Shown: piece after piece, positions 1-8,799 of the stretch
Position numbering within the stretch: position 1 is the stretch's first letter
Layout of the letters: every line of letters begins with the position of its first letter
Position numbers and translations under genes: made by a program
Notes under the pieces: generated by a model
The model's database searches: none
The model's input: only the letters and a program-made list of their open reading frames with translations
What the model was told of the DNA's origin: nothing
Assembly (NCBI GenBank): GCA_017792425.1
Contig: CP051233.1
Span: 902,402 to 966,401 of the forward strand
Direction: 5' to 3'
Length of the DNA stretch: 64,000 nucleotides
Origin: Thalassovita sp.
GTDB taxonomy: Bacteria; Pseudomonadota; Alphaproteobacteria; Rhodobacterales; Rhodobacteraceae

Positions 1-49
1 ACGCAAAGGTTTGAATGGGTTCGGGCCGCATATTTCCAATCGAATCGCA

Positions 50-355
50 TCAGAATAGCACCAGTTGCTCCGGATTTTTTCGAGGCCCTCTGCGGCCTTG
101 ATCCGAGAAATGAACAATATCACGATATTGTCGGTCGGTAAAATTCAGGATCTGGATATCGCCCTTTTCCGGCAGATTGCGTTCGATCCGATTGATCCGG
201 GTCTGAAACGCCTCCTTGCCGTTGACAAAACGAGCGTAGAGCGAAAACTGGCTGCGCTCAAACCCCTCGTTGAGCAGGAAATTACGAAAATCCGTGGCTG
301 CCTTGCGCTGAGGTTTGGTGTCGGTGGGCAGATCGAACATCACGAGTATCCACAT
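50..355 (-). CDS. cas2: Cas2, type II-C CRISPR adaptation nuclease
   Basis: Cas2 forms the Cas1-Cas2 integrase that inserts new spacers. The 101-residue product has the usual family length and begins MWILVMFDLPTDT, the first beta strand with the conserved Asp typical of Cas2. An upstream in-frame start at 394 would add 13 residues that are not family-like and would overlap cas1, so the ATG at 353-355 is preferred. It is the last gene of a cas9-cas1-cas2 operon on the minus strand. The CRISPR array normally follows cas2 and would lie left of base 1; the 49 bases visible after its stop show no repeat. Confidence 0.93.
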   Translation of the reverse strand: MWILVMFDLPTDTKPQRKAATDFRNFLLNEGFERSQFSLYARFVNGKEAFQTRINRIERNLPEKGDIQILNFTDRQYRDIVHFSDQGRRGPRKNPEQLVLF

Positions 356-390
356 GATCCGGTATCCTGACAGATGGGTTGGGTGATGGG

Positions 391-1350
391 TCATGCGCCG
401 AGCCCCGCAAGCGTCAGCGCGTCGGGCGGTGTTGGCAGGGGCAGCGCAAGTTTGCCTGTCTCAAAACTCTGGCCCAGAGATGTCGCGAGTTTCGACAGCG
501 CGACCGAGACAGGGCTTTGTCCATCTCCCAAGGGCAGATCCAGGGCGATCAATCGGGCCAATGCCTGTTTCGCCTCAGTATCGACCTCGGTGCCGTTACG
601 CGCCGCAAGCCCGTGGACGGTGCAATCCACCAGCGGGCGGAAAGGTTCCATGAGATCATCAGCCAGGGCGAAGGCGTTGCCGCGGTTGGAGTGATGTAGC
701 CCGATGCCCGGGTGCAACCCGGCCCCCACGACGGCCCGCGCCGTGGCAGCGCGCAGCACAGTGTAGCCGTAATTCAGGAGCGCGTTGATGTCGGGTGCGT
801 CGCGGTCCCGGCGAAAATCATCCCCCATCATCAGTGGCCAATAGTAACGCGCGGCCTGCGCTTCGAGATTGCTGCTGTCGCCGCTAGCGACCTTGCGCGC
901 CATCATCTCCAGCGGGGCATGCGCGTGGCTATGCGCCTCAAGTGCGGCGGCCTGCATCCGGATCTTGGCCACGACCAGCTGTTTCCAGGCCTGTTTGATC
1001 AGCGGGGTTTTCGCCTGCCATTGCGCCCGCAGGCGCGCGCCCTGCGCGTGATGCCCATCGAGCGGCATCAGCACCGAGCGCGGAGCATGGTTGGCCGCGC
1101 AAAACACCACAGGCGCACCACGATCGGCAAGTTCGGCCAGAAGCGAGGCCGAACAGGTGGTGCCATGGGCATGAATGATGACGGCGGTGATCTCATCAAG
1201 CGGCACGCGGCCGATCTCGGCCCCGTCCTCAGTGACTTTCAGAAACCCTCTTTCGCGTGACAGGTGACGCCCGTCACTGGCGATATCAATGACCCGATCC
1301 AAATCGAAAACCCGAAATACACACGACAAACTATTGGAAGCGTGGCACAA
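391..1350 (-). CDS. cas1: Cas1, CRISPR integrase
   Basis: Catalytic subunit of the spacer-acquisition complex. The product is about 319 residues. Likely metal ligands are Glu163 in NLEAQAARYYW, a His in GLHPGIGLHH (219/220) and Asp231/232 in ADDLMEPFRP, the conserved Cas1 triad. There is no in-frame ATG near the expected N-terminus (DIASDGRHLS); the longest reading starts at a TTG (1348-1350), 23 bases after the cas9 stop, so translation is probably coupled to cas9. It ends near cas2, whose preferred start lies 35 bases further on. Sequence and gene order fit type II-C. Confidence 0.93.
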   Translation of the reverse strand: MCHASNSLSCVFRVFDLDRVIDIASDGRHLSRERGFLKVTEDGAEIGRVPLDEITAVIIHAHGTTCSASLLAELADRGAPVVFCAANHAPRSVLMPLDGHHAQGARLRAQWQAKTPLIKQAWKQLVVAKIRMQAAALEAHSHAHAPLEMMARKVASGDSSNLEAQAARYYWPLMMGDDFRRDRDAPDINALLNYGYTVLRAATARAVVGAGLHPGIGLHHSNRGNAFALADDLMEPFRPLVDCTVHGLAARNGTEVDTEAKQALARLIALDLPLGDGQSPVSVALSKLATSLGQSFETGKLALPLPTPPDALTLAGLGA

Positions 1351-1373
1351 ATTTTCGATTCGCGCGAATCTGG

Positions 1374-4300
1374 TCAGATTTTTGGTGGACCGGGGTCGCG
1401 GATGCGGCCGATTTCATTGACCGTGACGCGCCGAATTTTGGACTTCACAAGTGTGCCAGTCCCCATTTGGAGGAATTTGAACGGATCGGTTTTGTCACGG
1501 TTGCGTGCGTCAGCGTTGGCCTCATTATGCGGAGCAATAAAGAGACCGTTTTTGATGTGCATGGATTGGACATATCCGATGAAAGTCTCGCCATTTCGTT
1601 CCAGAGCTACCATGTCTTTCTTGAATACCTGCAAAATGCGTTTTGCGGCGGGGTGTGGACGGGGCGCTACCCCGGCGTGGGCTTCATAGGTGGTGACAAC
1701 CTGTGGCACGATCTTGCCTTCCGGCAGTTTCCAAAGCTCATAGCAGTGGTTGCTGTCGCCCTTATAGGCCTTGAGCGGCGTGCCCTTTTCCGTTTCACCG
1801 ATCTCGACACGGGCGGATTTTTGTAGGGTCTCGATCAGGCGCGCCCGGCGTAAGCCCTGATAGGGGCCGGGTTTCTCGGAAAACGCGCGTAGGGCCAGCT
1901 CGAAGTCTTTGCCATCCTTACCTTTGGTGGCGACAGAAAGCGCCTGTTGCAGTTGCGGGTCACGGATATTCTTGCCCTTGGTGGTCACCTCAATGTCGAC
2001 GGGTTTCAGGGACAGAAGCGGCGTGCGGCTGACAACAGTGAGATCGTCGACCACACCGTAAGCCGTGTCATTGTGCAATTGCCCCGCCGTGCTGTCCTTG
2101 CCCGTTTTGCGGCCCTCGACGTCGATACGTCCATGATCGGCGCGGTGGCTGACCACGATCTTGTCGAGTTGTGTGGCCATGTCGGTGCGGAAATGCTCCC
2201 AGGGCTCGGGCGTGTCGCGGGCGATCACCTCGGCGGATTGCGCTGCTTTTTCACCCTGACCAGCGGCTTTCGAGATCCGGTTGACCAGGCTACGATCTGT
2301 GGCGGCGATGACGGCGGCATCGATGGCGTGGTGCCGATGATCGGTGCGGTTCTTGGCCTTCTCCGCACCGCGTTCCTTGTCGCTCAGCAGGGAATTCAGC
2401 CCCCAGTGCCGCCGCAGCATCTCGGTCATCCGCCCGGGCACGACCCAGACATGGCCGCCCTCGGTGAAGAGCGTGTCGAGATAGGCGCGCGAGATGCGCG
2501 AGAGATATTGCGTGTCCACCAGCGCGCGGTCGAGAAAATCGCTTTCGCCCTCAAAACGTTCCATCGCGTCAGGACCGAAGCGCCATTTTTTACCGTCCGA
2601 CAGGTTCTTGAGATTGGCCTCGATCACGGCCCAACGCTCTGGATCACCGCCCCAGGCCTCATAGGGGGTCTGGTCGCGTTTCTCGCGATTGGCCTCCTTA
2701 AGGCATAGGGTCTTGTTGGAAAAGCTGTCGTCCAGCGTGCGCGAATAGGGCAGGATATGGTCGATGTCGCAGTCACCATTCAGCACCATCGCCGCCGAGA
2801 TCGGTGTGCCGGTATAGGGGCAACAGCGCGGACCAATGGCCAGGCCGAGCTCCTCGAAAAGGCGTAGGAGTGTGCGATTGTGTCCGGTGTCTTTCACTCC
2901 GTGTTCGCGCAACGTCTCACTACGCCGGATCGCATCCGCCGTGGTGTCGCGAATACGTTTGATCGCGTCCTTTTTCTGTTGCTCTGATTGTTTCAGCTCA
3001 CGCGCCAGCTCGACGACGATCTGATCGGGTTTGCCATAGGTCTCGATGATCTTATTCACCAGCCGCCGGAGCTGGTTCAGTCCAATATGCACGGTCGGAT
3101 TGGTGATCCGACCAAAACGGGTGATCTCGTCATCATCTTCATTGTAAGTGCCTGGTATGACATGTCGATCAAGCACCTCGCCATAGTAAGGCAGCGTGTC
3201 GAGACATTCCCCGGTGCGCTCATTGGAATGATGCCAGCCACTGGCTACCGCAGCTTCGGAGTAGGAGATCACGTCGGTCTTGAGATGCTCAAGGATTCGC
3301 TGCGTCGCGGTGAAGCCCAGCCGCCCGTAGCCTTCCGGCAGATGGGCGTTGGCGGTCTTTTCTGCGACCTCCTTGTCAAGCCCGTGTTGCACCATCAGCC
3401 AGTCAACAAGCTCTGCGAATTCCTGTTCACTTTGGACCTTGCGGATGCGGGAGATGATGTCCCATTGCGCTTGCCAGTCGAGTTTGGACCAGCCCGCCCC
3501 AAAGCTCATCAGCATCATGGCCCGCACCGGATCACAGGCAATCGCGTCGCGCACGCCGGTCTCCAAGGTAAACCGCTCGCCATCGTGCAGTTTCAGCACC
3601 TTCCCCAGAGCGTTCAGTTTCATGTTCATCGAGCTGAGCGACTTGGTCAGTTTCTTATTGTCCAGCACACGGATGATCTGATCGCGTTCTTCACGGCTGA
3701 GCGCCCGGGTCGCGCGCCCGTCCGCCGTCACTCTGAGCTGGTTCACCGTCTCATATAGCACCCGGCGCTGGGTCAGCGGATGCGCCTTCGCCAGCCGCTC
3801 CTCGGAAGTAAACAGGCACAGCCCGACCTTCGGCTCTTTCAAAGGCCGCTGGTAGAAGATCTTCTCGAACACGAGCGCGCGCAGCTCTTCAGTCAGTTCC
3901 GGGTGAAACCCGGCCTGTGCCGTCCAGAGCTCCTGAAACTCTTCTTCCATATGCCGCCGGTCGGAGTAGAAATCGTAGCCCGCTTCCTCTTTCGCATCAG
4001 GCCCACCGCGTTTACCGACCGACAGACGTGTGCGTACCGTCGGCACATGGCGTGGATCGGTGGCCTTTTGCCGCCGCATATGCAGGAATTCGCCATAGGT
4101 CCGCGCCTTGGCCTCATGCATCGCCCAATCAAGCCGTTTGGTTGCATCCTTGATCTTGCCGCTCTCATTGTCGCCGCGATCGGTCTTGCGGTTCGATTTG
4201 AAACCGCGCCGTTGGTTGAGATGAAACAAGGCGCGCCCGAAATGCGTCAGCGGCAGGGCCTCGGCCAACCCTTTGGCGCGCAGTTCATATGGATCAAGTA

Positions 4301-4613
4301 GTTCGAGCGCCTTCGCAGTCGCTGGATCGGCGGGCATCAACCCGGACCTTGCCAAGAGCTTCATCAGCGTCGCACGACGGCGCAGATAGCGATCCCGCCG
4401 CCGCCGCATCGCCCGCGCCACGCGCCGGTCGACGGCGAGTGAGGCCTTGGACTTCGGATCGCGTCCATCGGAAAAAATCCGCACCCCGCCATCAATCACG
4501 CCGGTGATCCGGGTGGAGGTGCCTTCGCCCTCCGTCTCATAGAGCCACCAGCCAATCGACGTCGTCCCAATATCCAAACCAAGCCGCATTTGCCCGTCCA
4601 AAACTTTAATCAA
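1374..4613 (-). CDS. cas9: Cas9 endonuclease, type II-C
   Basis: RNA-guided DNA endonuclease of 1079 residues, the short type II-C size. Visible motifs: RuvC-I LGLDIGTTSIGW (Asp14), an Arg-rich bridge helix at about 62-82, RuvC-II QIVVELAREL (Glu535), HNH core CDIDHILPYS (Asp618-His619) with Asn642, and RuvC-III HHAIDA (His762, Asp765). All catalytic residues are present, so it should be an active nuclease. The start could instead be Met9 (4587-4589), which has a better upstream GGACGG; that would give 1071 residues. It is first in the operon with cas1 and cas2. The region upstream of it holds the tracrRNA candidate. Confidence 0.96.
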   Translation of the reverse strand: MIKVLDGQMRLGLDIGTTSIGWWLYETEGEGTSTRITGVIDGGVRIFSDGRDPKSKASLAVDRRVARAMRRRRDRYLRRRATLMKLLARSGLMPADPATAKALELLDPYELRAKGLAEALPLTHFGRALFHLNQRRGFKSNRKTDRGDNESGKIKDATKRLDWAMHEAKARTYGEFLHMRRQKATDPRHVPTVRTRLSVGKRGGPDAKEEAGYDFYSDRRHMEEEFQELWTAQAGFHPELTEELRALVFEKIFYQRPLKEPKVGLCLFTSEERLAKAHPLTQRRVLYETVNQLRVTADGRATRALSREERDQIIRVLDNKKLTKSLSSMNMKLNALGKVLKLHDGERFTLETGVRDAIACDPVRAMMLMSFGAGWSKLDWQAQWDIISRIRKVQSEQEFAELVDWLMVQHGLDKEVAEKTANAHLPEGYGRLGFTATQRILEHLKTDVISYSEAAVASGWHHSNERTGECLDTLPYYGEVLDRHVIPGTYNEDDDEITRFGRITNPTVHIGLNQLRRLVNKIIETYGKPDQIVVELARELKQSEQQKKDAIKRIRDTTADAIRRSETLREHGVKDTGHNRTLLRLFEELGLAIGPRCCPYTGTPISAAMVLNGDCDIDHILPYSRTLDDSFSNKTLCLKEANREKRDQTPYEAWGGDPERWAVIEANLKNLSDGKKWRFGPDAMERFEGESDFLDRALVDTQYLSRISRAYLDTLFTEGGHVWVVPGRMTEMLRRHWGLNSLLSDKERGAEKAKNRTDHRHHAIDAAVIAATDRSLVNRISKAAGQGEKAAQSAEVIARDTPEPWEHFRTDMATQLDKIVVSHRADHGRIDVEGRKTGKDSTAGQLHNDTAYGVVDDLTVVSRTPLLSLKPVDIEVTTKGKNIRDPQLQQALSVATKGKDGKDFELALRAFSEKPGPYQGLRRARLIETLQKSARVEIGETEKGTPLKAYKGDSNHCYELWKLPEGKIVPQVVTTYEAHAGVAPRPHPAAKRILQVFKKDMVALERNGETFIGYVQSMHIKNGLFIAPHNEANADARNRDKTDPFKFLQMGTGTLVKSKIRRVTVNEIGRIRDPGPPKI

Positions 4614-4659
4614 TGCAGAGCAGTCTCGAAGCTAGCGCCCGATTTTGCAACTTGAATTT

Positions 4660-4765
4660 GGCTCGCGCCTATGGGAAGGTCATGTCAGTTCAGAATTCGC
4701 GGTCGAGCCGTTAACAAGCTCGAAGTAGCACCACATTGAAACGCGTCCCACGGGGCGCGTTTTCC
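4660..4765 (+). ncRNA. probable tracrRNA, divergent from cas9
   Basis: In type II-C loci the tracrRNA is often encoded next to cas9. Here the 255-base gap upstream of cas9 holds, on the plus strand, an unpaired stretch around 4683-4702 that could be the anti-repeat, a 6-bp stem TCGAGC/GCTCGA (4703-4708 and 4718-4723) with a 9-base loop, a linker, and a terminator hairpin with T tract. This order matches tracrRNA architecture. The CRISPR repeat is not in the window, so the anti-repeat pairing cannot be checked. The 5-prime end is a guess. Confidence 0.5.
4741..4763 (+). terminator. rho-independent terminator of the tracrRNA candidate
   Basis: ACGCGTCCC and GGGCGCGT pair around an ACG loop with one bulge, followed by TTTT. 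It lies at the expected 3-prime end of the tracrRNA candidate and points away from cas9. Confidence 0.6.
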
Positions 4766-4868
4766 TTTGCTCAGTCGTTGATCGAAGAAAACTTTCTCCT
4801 ACATGCGAATGCGTTCACTATCGAAGCGGACATAGGGATTTGTTTCCAGTAATGACCGGTCAGGGCCG

Positions 4869-5642
4869 TTAATGAATGCAACCAAGATAGTTCTCGCCAA
4901 AGCGCTCCATAGCTGCGGCAGAGATTTGTGAGTTTACACTTTCGTCAATGAACAAACCCCAAGGGTAAACATCAACGTTTGCCAGGTCGAGGTCATCTTT
5001 GGGGTTCTGTTTGTTCTGGGCTAGGAAGGCGTAGCGGATATCTGCCCACATCTCGAAACCGAGTTCGACCTCCAAGCCGTCATAGACACTGTTCCCAGGC
5101 GCATTGACGGCAATCTTCTTGGTGACGTGACCAAGCGCCTCTAACAGCATGGTGCTACAAGTATGTGCAACAATATCGGCCAGCTGAATGCCCAAGTGCA
5201 TTCGAGAGTCCTGCTCGAAATAGAATTCACACCGTTCGAATGCTGCGTCTCGTTCGGTCAAGCCAGCCGCAGCTTTGGATGATTTGAACAGTCCCTCGTC
5301 GAAGAACACCTTATGTGAATGATCTTCAAGTCTGGGATGGGACAATGCGGATTTCAATAGCCTGAGCGCTGCCGGTCCCAGCCTTTTGTCGCCATTCACA
5401 ACACAAACAGCGATTTTGCACTGTCTTCCAATGAAGGATTTTAAGGCATCGCGCAGTGCTTGAAGTTGAGCGTCTCCCGCCATTTTGGCCGAGGACTTGT
5501 ATTCAAACTGCGCGGGATCGAAACCAAGTCTCTGAAAAATTGCGCTTACAAGTTCTGTTGGCTCAGCGTCGCAGATTACAAACGCAGCCAACGAAAAACC
5601 AAAGCGATGATGCTTGCTGTCATCCAAGTATATAAATGCCAT
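4869..5642 (-). CDS. DUF3800-like protein
   Basis: A 257-residue protein with the DUF3800 layout: an N-terminal FIYLDDSK strand with acidic residues and a C-terminal GIQLADIVAH helix, as in the family signature of acidic Y-x-D-x-S near the start and G-x-Q-x-A-D late. The fold of this family is thought to be RNase H-like, but a biochemical role is not established. It sits between the CRISPR-Cas operon and an EVE-HNH nuclease, and DUF3800 genes are often seen near defence and mobile genes, so a defence role is possible but inferred. Base composition is lower in GC than in the cas genes, suggesting separate acquisition. Confidence 0.7.
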   Translation of the reverse strand: MAFIYLDDSKHHRFGFSLAAFVICDAEPTELVSAIFQRLGFDPAQFEYKSSAKMAGDAQLQALRDALKSFIGRQCKIAVCVVNGDKRLGPAALRLLKSALSHPRLEDHSHKVFFDEGLFKSSKAAAGLTERDAAFERCEFYFEQDSRMHLGIQLADIVAHTCSTMLLEALGHVTKKIAVNAPGNSVYDGLEVELGFEMWADIRYAFLAQNKQNPKDDLDLANVDVYPWGLFIDESVNSQISAAAMERFGENYLGCIH

Positions 5643-5909
5643 GTAGCAGAATTATGCACTCTCGGATGAGTCTTAAAGGTTGGTGCTTAAGGATATTGAG
5701 AGCAGCATTATGATTGGGCGCGAATGTCTGCTCTGTGTCTCTGCATTGCAGCGCGCCCAAATGAATACAGATGGCGGCTCTGGGCCGGGAGTGACGCTAA
5801 CAGCGTTGCGCGGTGGGGCTATGCTGAAAGCATCTGCGGTCGCCAGTGAGCTTGAAGCACTAACTCATTGTGCTTATTTGATCTTAGTTGAATGGCGAAA
5901 CGCGGCGGC

Positions 5910-6110
5910 CTAGGAGGACCAAAACAAAATCTGCCCGGGGGAGCCCGGCCAGATCATGCTTTCACGCATCTTGTGCGCCCATATGAACGGTAGACCAGAT
6001 GTTGCTCGGCCTAACGCGATGGCGTCCTGCTCGGTTTCGGCGACCACGTAGCCCCATTTGCAGGCGATGCGTTCGTTATTCCGGCATGCTTCGAGTTTCC
6101 AGATTCTCAT
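5910..6110 (-). CDS. small unknown protein (66 aa)
   Basis: A 66-residue reading frame starting MRIWKLEACRNN and containing AETEQDAIALGR, which reads like a real folded small protein rather than a shadow: there is no competing gene on the other strand. I do not recognise the family. It lies 47 bases beyond the EVE-HNH gene stop, on the same strand, and could be co-transcribed with it. Confidence 0.5.
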   Translation of the reverse strand: MRIWKLEACRNNERIACKWGYVVAETEQDAIALGRATSGLPFIWAHKMRESMIWPGSPGQILFWSS

Positions 6111-6157
6111 GAGTGAAGGGTATGCAAGCTCGGTTAAAGAAACCTTAACCTACGCAC

Positions 6158-7432
6158 TCACCGCTTGAGAACAAACTCGCGATGGAACGCAAGATACGGC
6201 AACTGTTCGGACCTGAATGGGCCGTAGTTGCCTCCGGGCTCGATCCCCCATCGGATCAGCGTGTCGGCATCAGTCTGCGGCGACACTAGCAGCACACCGT
6301 CATCGGCAAAGCTGATGAAGCCTTGATCGAAAAGATGGTCAATATGGGGGCTCAGCAGCAGTCCATTGTTGCCATCGAGCTTCTCGAAGTTCGTTGAGGC
6401 ACGCCAGGGTTTGATATGGCTAGCGCGAAGGTGGCGCCGATTGGCCACGCCCGTGATCCGGCAGGCTTCCTCGAAGCCTTCCAAGTTTTCCCGATAAATA
6501 CCCTGCCCTCGGCGCGATTTGACGAGTTGTAGCTTCTCGGTATCGTCGAGATCGGTGCGGTTGCGCAGCTCACGTTCAACCTCCTCCTCGGACGCGTCGA
6601 TTGTCTCAATCTGATGGGCCGGCTCGATGGCGTCGTCACGATCGATCTCGGCCCACCGAGGGCCAAGAAGATCGATTACTGCTTGGGCCATCTCAATCGG
6701 AACGGCTGCGAGATATGCACCTTGGTTCCCGTTCCCATCGGGCCGGATGGGGGAATATTTCTCCGGCAGCGTCGGTGCTAGGACATCCATATGGTCCTTC
6801 GGACGCAGCGGCTTGCTCAGGACGGTGAATTCCACTGGAAGTCGCCAACCCTCGCTGCCCCAGGCATTGCCCGCCGCACCAAATTCTCCGGGCTTCGGAG
6901 CAAGTGCAGTAGGGGCTGAACAAACGCCGACCGCCCTGATTTCACCACCAGCGAAGGCGAATATCACGTCCCCAGGGCGCACGCGCTTCATGTTCTCGTA
7001 GAACTCACTGCGGCCGCCGTCACTCTTCTCGGTCGGCGACCACAAATAATTGCCGCCAATCTCGTGGGCGTAAGTCTGCTTGTTGTTTACCCACCAATAA
7101 GCGAACCCATCGGGTGAAACGTTGTCGGCCGCGGCTGCCGCAGACGAGACGGCAGACACCTGAACATCAAAATCGAGGTCGCGAAGGGTTCGGGCGACTG
7201 TTACCTTGCCCCCCGAGAACTGCGTTGCAGAAAGTGGGTCCCGATCACCTGAAGAATACCCATGCGCGGCCCCAATGATCGCCTTAGAGTCGTAGAACTT
7301 GCCATCGTGCTTTAGGAAATACGCCTGCGACCGTCTGAATCCATACTTCTGCAAGAACACCTCGCGTCCGAGCCGGTCGAACTCCTCAATGGCGCGCAGG
7401 ACCGCCGCCCGGTCGATGTCAGATAACGCCAT
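6158..7432 (-). CDS. EVE plus HNH modification-dependent restriction endonuclease (McrA-like)
   Basis: A 424-residue protein with three parts. Residues 1-90 resemble the N-terminal head domain of ScoMcrA-like nucleases. Residues about 110-265 form an EVE/PUA-like module (YWWVNNKQTY, then RVRPGDVIFAFAGGEIRAVG), a fold that reads modified cytosines. Residues about 310-424 are an HNH nuclease (RRHLRASHIKPWR, then NGLLLSPHIDHLFDQGFI), with the His residues and the Asn of the motif present. By family knowledge this is a type IV-style enzyme that would cut incoming DNA carrying modified bases. It stands alone without a methyltransferase, as expected for modification-dependent systems. It forms a defence cluster with the CRISPR-Cas operon. 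Confidence 0.8.
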   Translation of the reverse strand: MALSDIDRAAVLRAIEEFDRLGREVFLQKYGFRRSQAYFLKHDGKFYDSKAIIGAAHGYSSGDRDPLSATQFSGGKVTVARTLRDLDFDVQVSAVSSAAAAADNVSPDGFAYWWVNNKQTYAHEIGGNYLWSPTEKSDGGRSEFYENMKRVRPGDVIFAFAGGEIRAVGVCSAPTALAPKPGEFGAAGNAWGSEGWRLPVEFTVLSKPLRPKDHMDVLAPTLPEKYSPIRPDGNGNQGAYLAAVPIEMAQAVIDLLGPRWAEIDRDDAIEPAHQIETIDASEEEVERELRNRTDLDDTEKLQLVKSRRGQGIYRENLEGFEEACRITGVANRRHLRASHIKPWRASTNFEKLDGNNGLLLSPHIDHLFDQGFISFADDGVLLVSPQTDADTLIRWGIEPGGNYGPFRSEQLPYLAFHREFVLKR

Positions 7433-7687
7433 CCAAACCCTTTAGGTCAAAAGTATTCAATCTGTTATTTAAGAGCCGATACCGGCGCTCGTTTCAATCC
7501 TTTGGTGTTAGTTTTGGTTGAACCAGTCGTCGAAACGAACGACTGTGTCGTCCTGGTGACTGTGTGCTCGCTACCCCTGAGATTCTGCAGGCGCAGCGAA
7601 CGGCAGGTTCGACGGGCTGCACCGCTGCATTCAATGTTAATGCTGGACGGCAGTTATGGGCCGATATGGGCCGTCCAGGTTTGCCTT

Positions 7688-8227
7688 CTACAGAGTTCTG
7701 GAAGTGGACCGGAGTCGTCTGAAAAGCGTTTCGGTCAACTCAACCGTATTATGAAGCGTTCCAGCTGCATCGTTTGGCCCCACCAGACAGGCACCAACTT
7801 TATGACTAGCGGAGTTTCGGAGAGAGCGGGATGCGTGCCAGCGGGCTTGTTCTCTGTCACTGAGATACCCACTTTGCCAAGCCCATTCGATTAGTTGGGT
7901 GTACGGTTTGTTTTGAACGCCCTTAGAAGCACCCGCTTCCTTCACGGCTTCGCGCAGCGCACTTTCGTGGAAACGGAAAAGTTCTTCGCTTCCGAGCGTC
8001 AGGAGCGGATAGTGGTAGCAACCATAAACAAGACAAGCCCTCGCACGATCAAACATATCCCGCAAATACGCAGGGAGTTCGCAACCGATCTCGAAGGAGA
8101 GGAAGCCTGTCACCCAGTCTTCCGTCGTGTGGGAAATAGTTCCAAGTCCATGGACGGACCATCCATCAAGACGTGGGTCGCGTTCCAGGTGATTTTCTAA
8201 ACTCAGGTCAATTGAACTCAAAGACAC
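7688..8227 (-). CDS. unknown protein (179 aa)
   Basis: The product is 179 residues, mostly helical in character, with a C-terminal part YTQLIEWAWQSGYLSD followed by LRNSASHK. This arrangement (a short helical bundle ending in R-N-x-x-x-H) is reminiscent of DUF4145/abortive-infection C-terminal type helical domains, but the match is weak and no function is assigned. It lies between the EVE-HNH gene and the left end of the prophage, with about 255 bases of apparently non-coding DNA before it. It may belong to the defence region or to the prophage edge. Confidence 0.6.
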   Translation of the reverse strand: MSLSSIDLSLENHLERDPRLDGWSVHGLGTISHTTEDWVTGFLSFEIGCELPAYLRDMFDRARACLVYGCYHYPLLTLGSEELFRFHESALREAVKEAGASKGVQNKPYTQLIEWAWQSGYLSDREQARWHASRSLRNSASHKVGACLVGPNDAAGTLHNTVELTETLFRRLRSTSRTL

Positions 8228-8418
8228 TTCCCAAAGATTAGCTCAGGTCGCGTTGGTGTTACATCCCATACCCTAGGGAAGCAACGGTTCTCATTAAGCT
8301 CTGAATACCTAGAACCGAATGGCTGCTTTGACGGGCTGCGTTGCGGCAACCCCGTTTGGTTATAAACCGCAGCTAAGGGCCGAAAGTGTAGTCCTTTTAA
8401 CCTTCACCTCCGACGCGT

Positions 8419-8799
8419 TTACCCCCCAAACACCTCCGCCTCCTGATCCGCCCATGGCAGGGCAGCGATATCGGTCATCTCGCGAATGGTCACGGCCGGA
8501 ACCTCGCGCTTGTAGACCAGCCGCCGCAGCACTGTGGGTGCGAGGTAAGCCAGCTTCAATTCCCTGGTGACATGCCGCTCAGCGAGGCCGATCACGGCTG
8601 CCAGATCCTTGGCGGTGTCGAACTCGCCAGCCTCCAGCCTGCGCCGCCAGCCCCAGGCGCGGCCGATGGCCCGCAGGATGTGCGGGTCCTGGAAGTTGTC
8701 CTCCTCGGGGACGGTCCCGGCCGGGGGCAGGATCTTCGGGCGGCCGTTCCTTTTGCGCAGGGTAAGGGGGACAAAGACCTGGATGCTGTCGGTGCTCAT
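8419..8799 (-). CDS. small helix-turn-helix protein paired with the recombinase
   Basis: A 126-residue protein. The segment TAKDLAAVIGLAERHVTRELKLAYLAP (about 62-88) reads as a helix-turn-helix like that of ParB/KorB-type proteins. It overlaps the recombinase stop by 4 bases, so the two genes are translationally coupled. It may act as an accessory or directionality factor for integration, or regulate the module; this is inferred from position only. Confidence 0.65.
   Translation of the reverse strand: MSTDSIQVFVPLTLRKRNGRPKILPPAGTVPEEDNFQDPHILRAIGRAWGWRRRLEAGEFDTAKDLAAVIGLAERHVTRELKLAYLAPTVLRRLVYKREVPAVTIREMTDIAALPWADQEAEVFGG

Noticed and set aside
1..49. CRISPR repeat or leader at the left edge
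   Set aside because: No repeat can be shown in 49 bases; the array, if present, is outside the window.
7502..7894. Plus-strand frame opposite the 179-residue unknown gene
   Set aside because: Antisense to a better-supported minus-strand gene, composition typical of a shadow.
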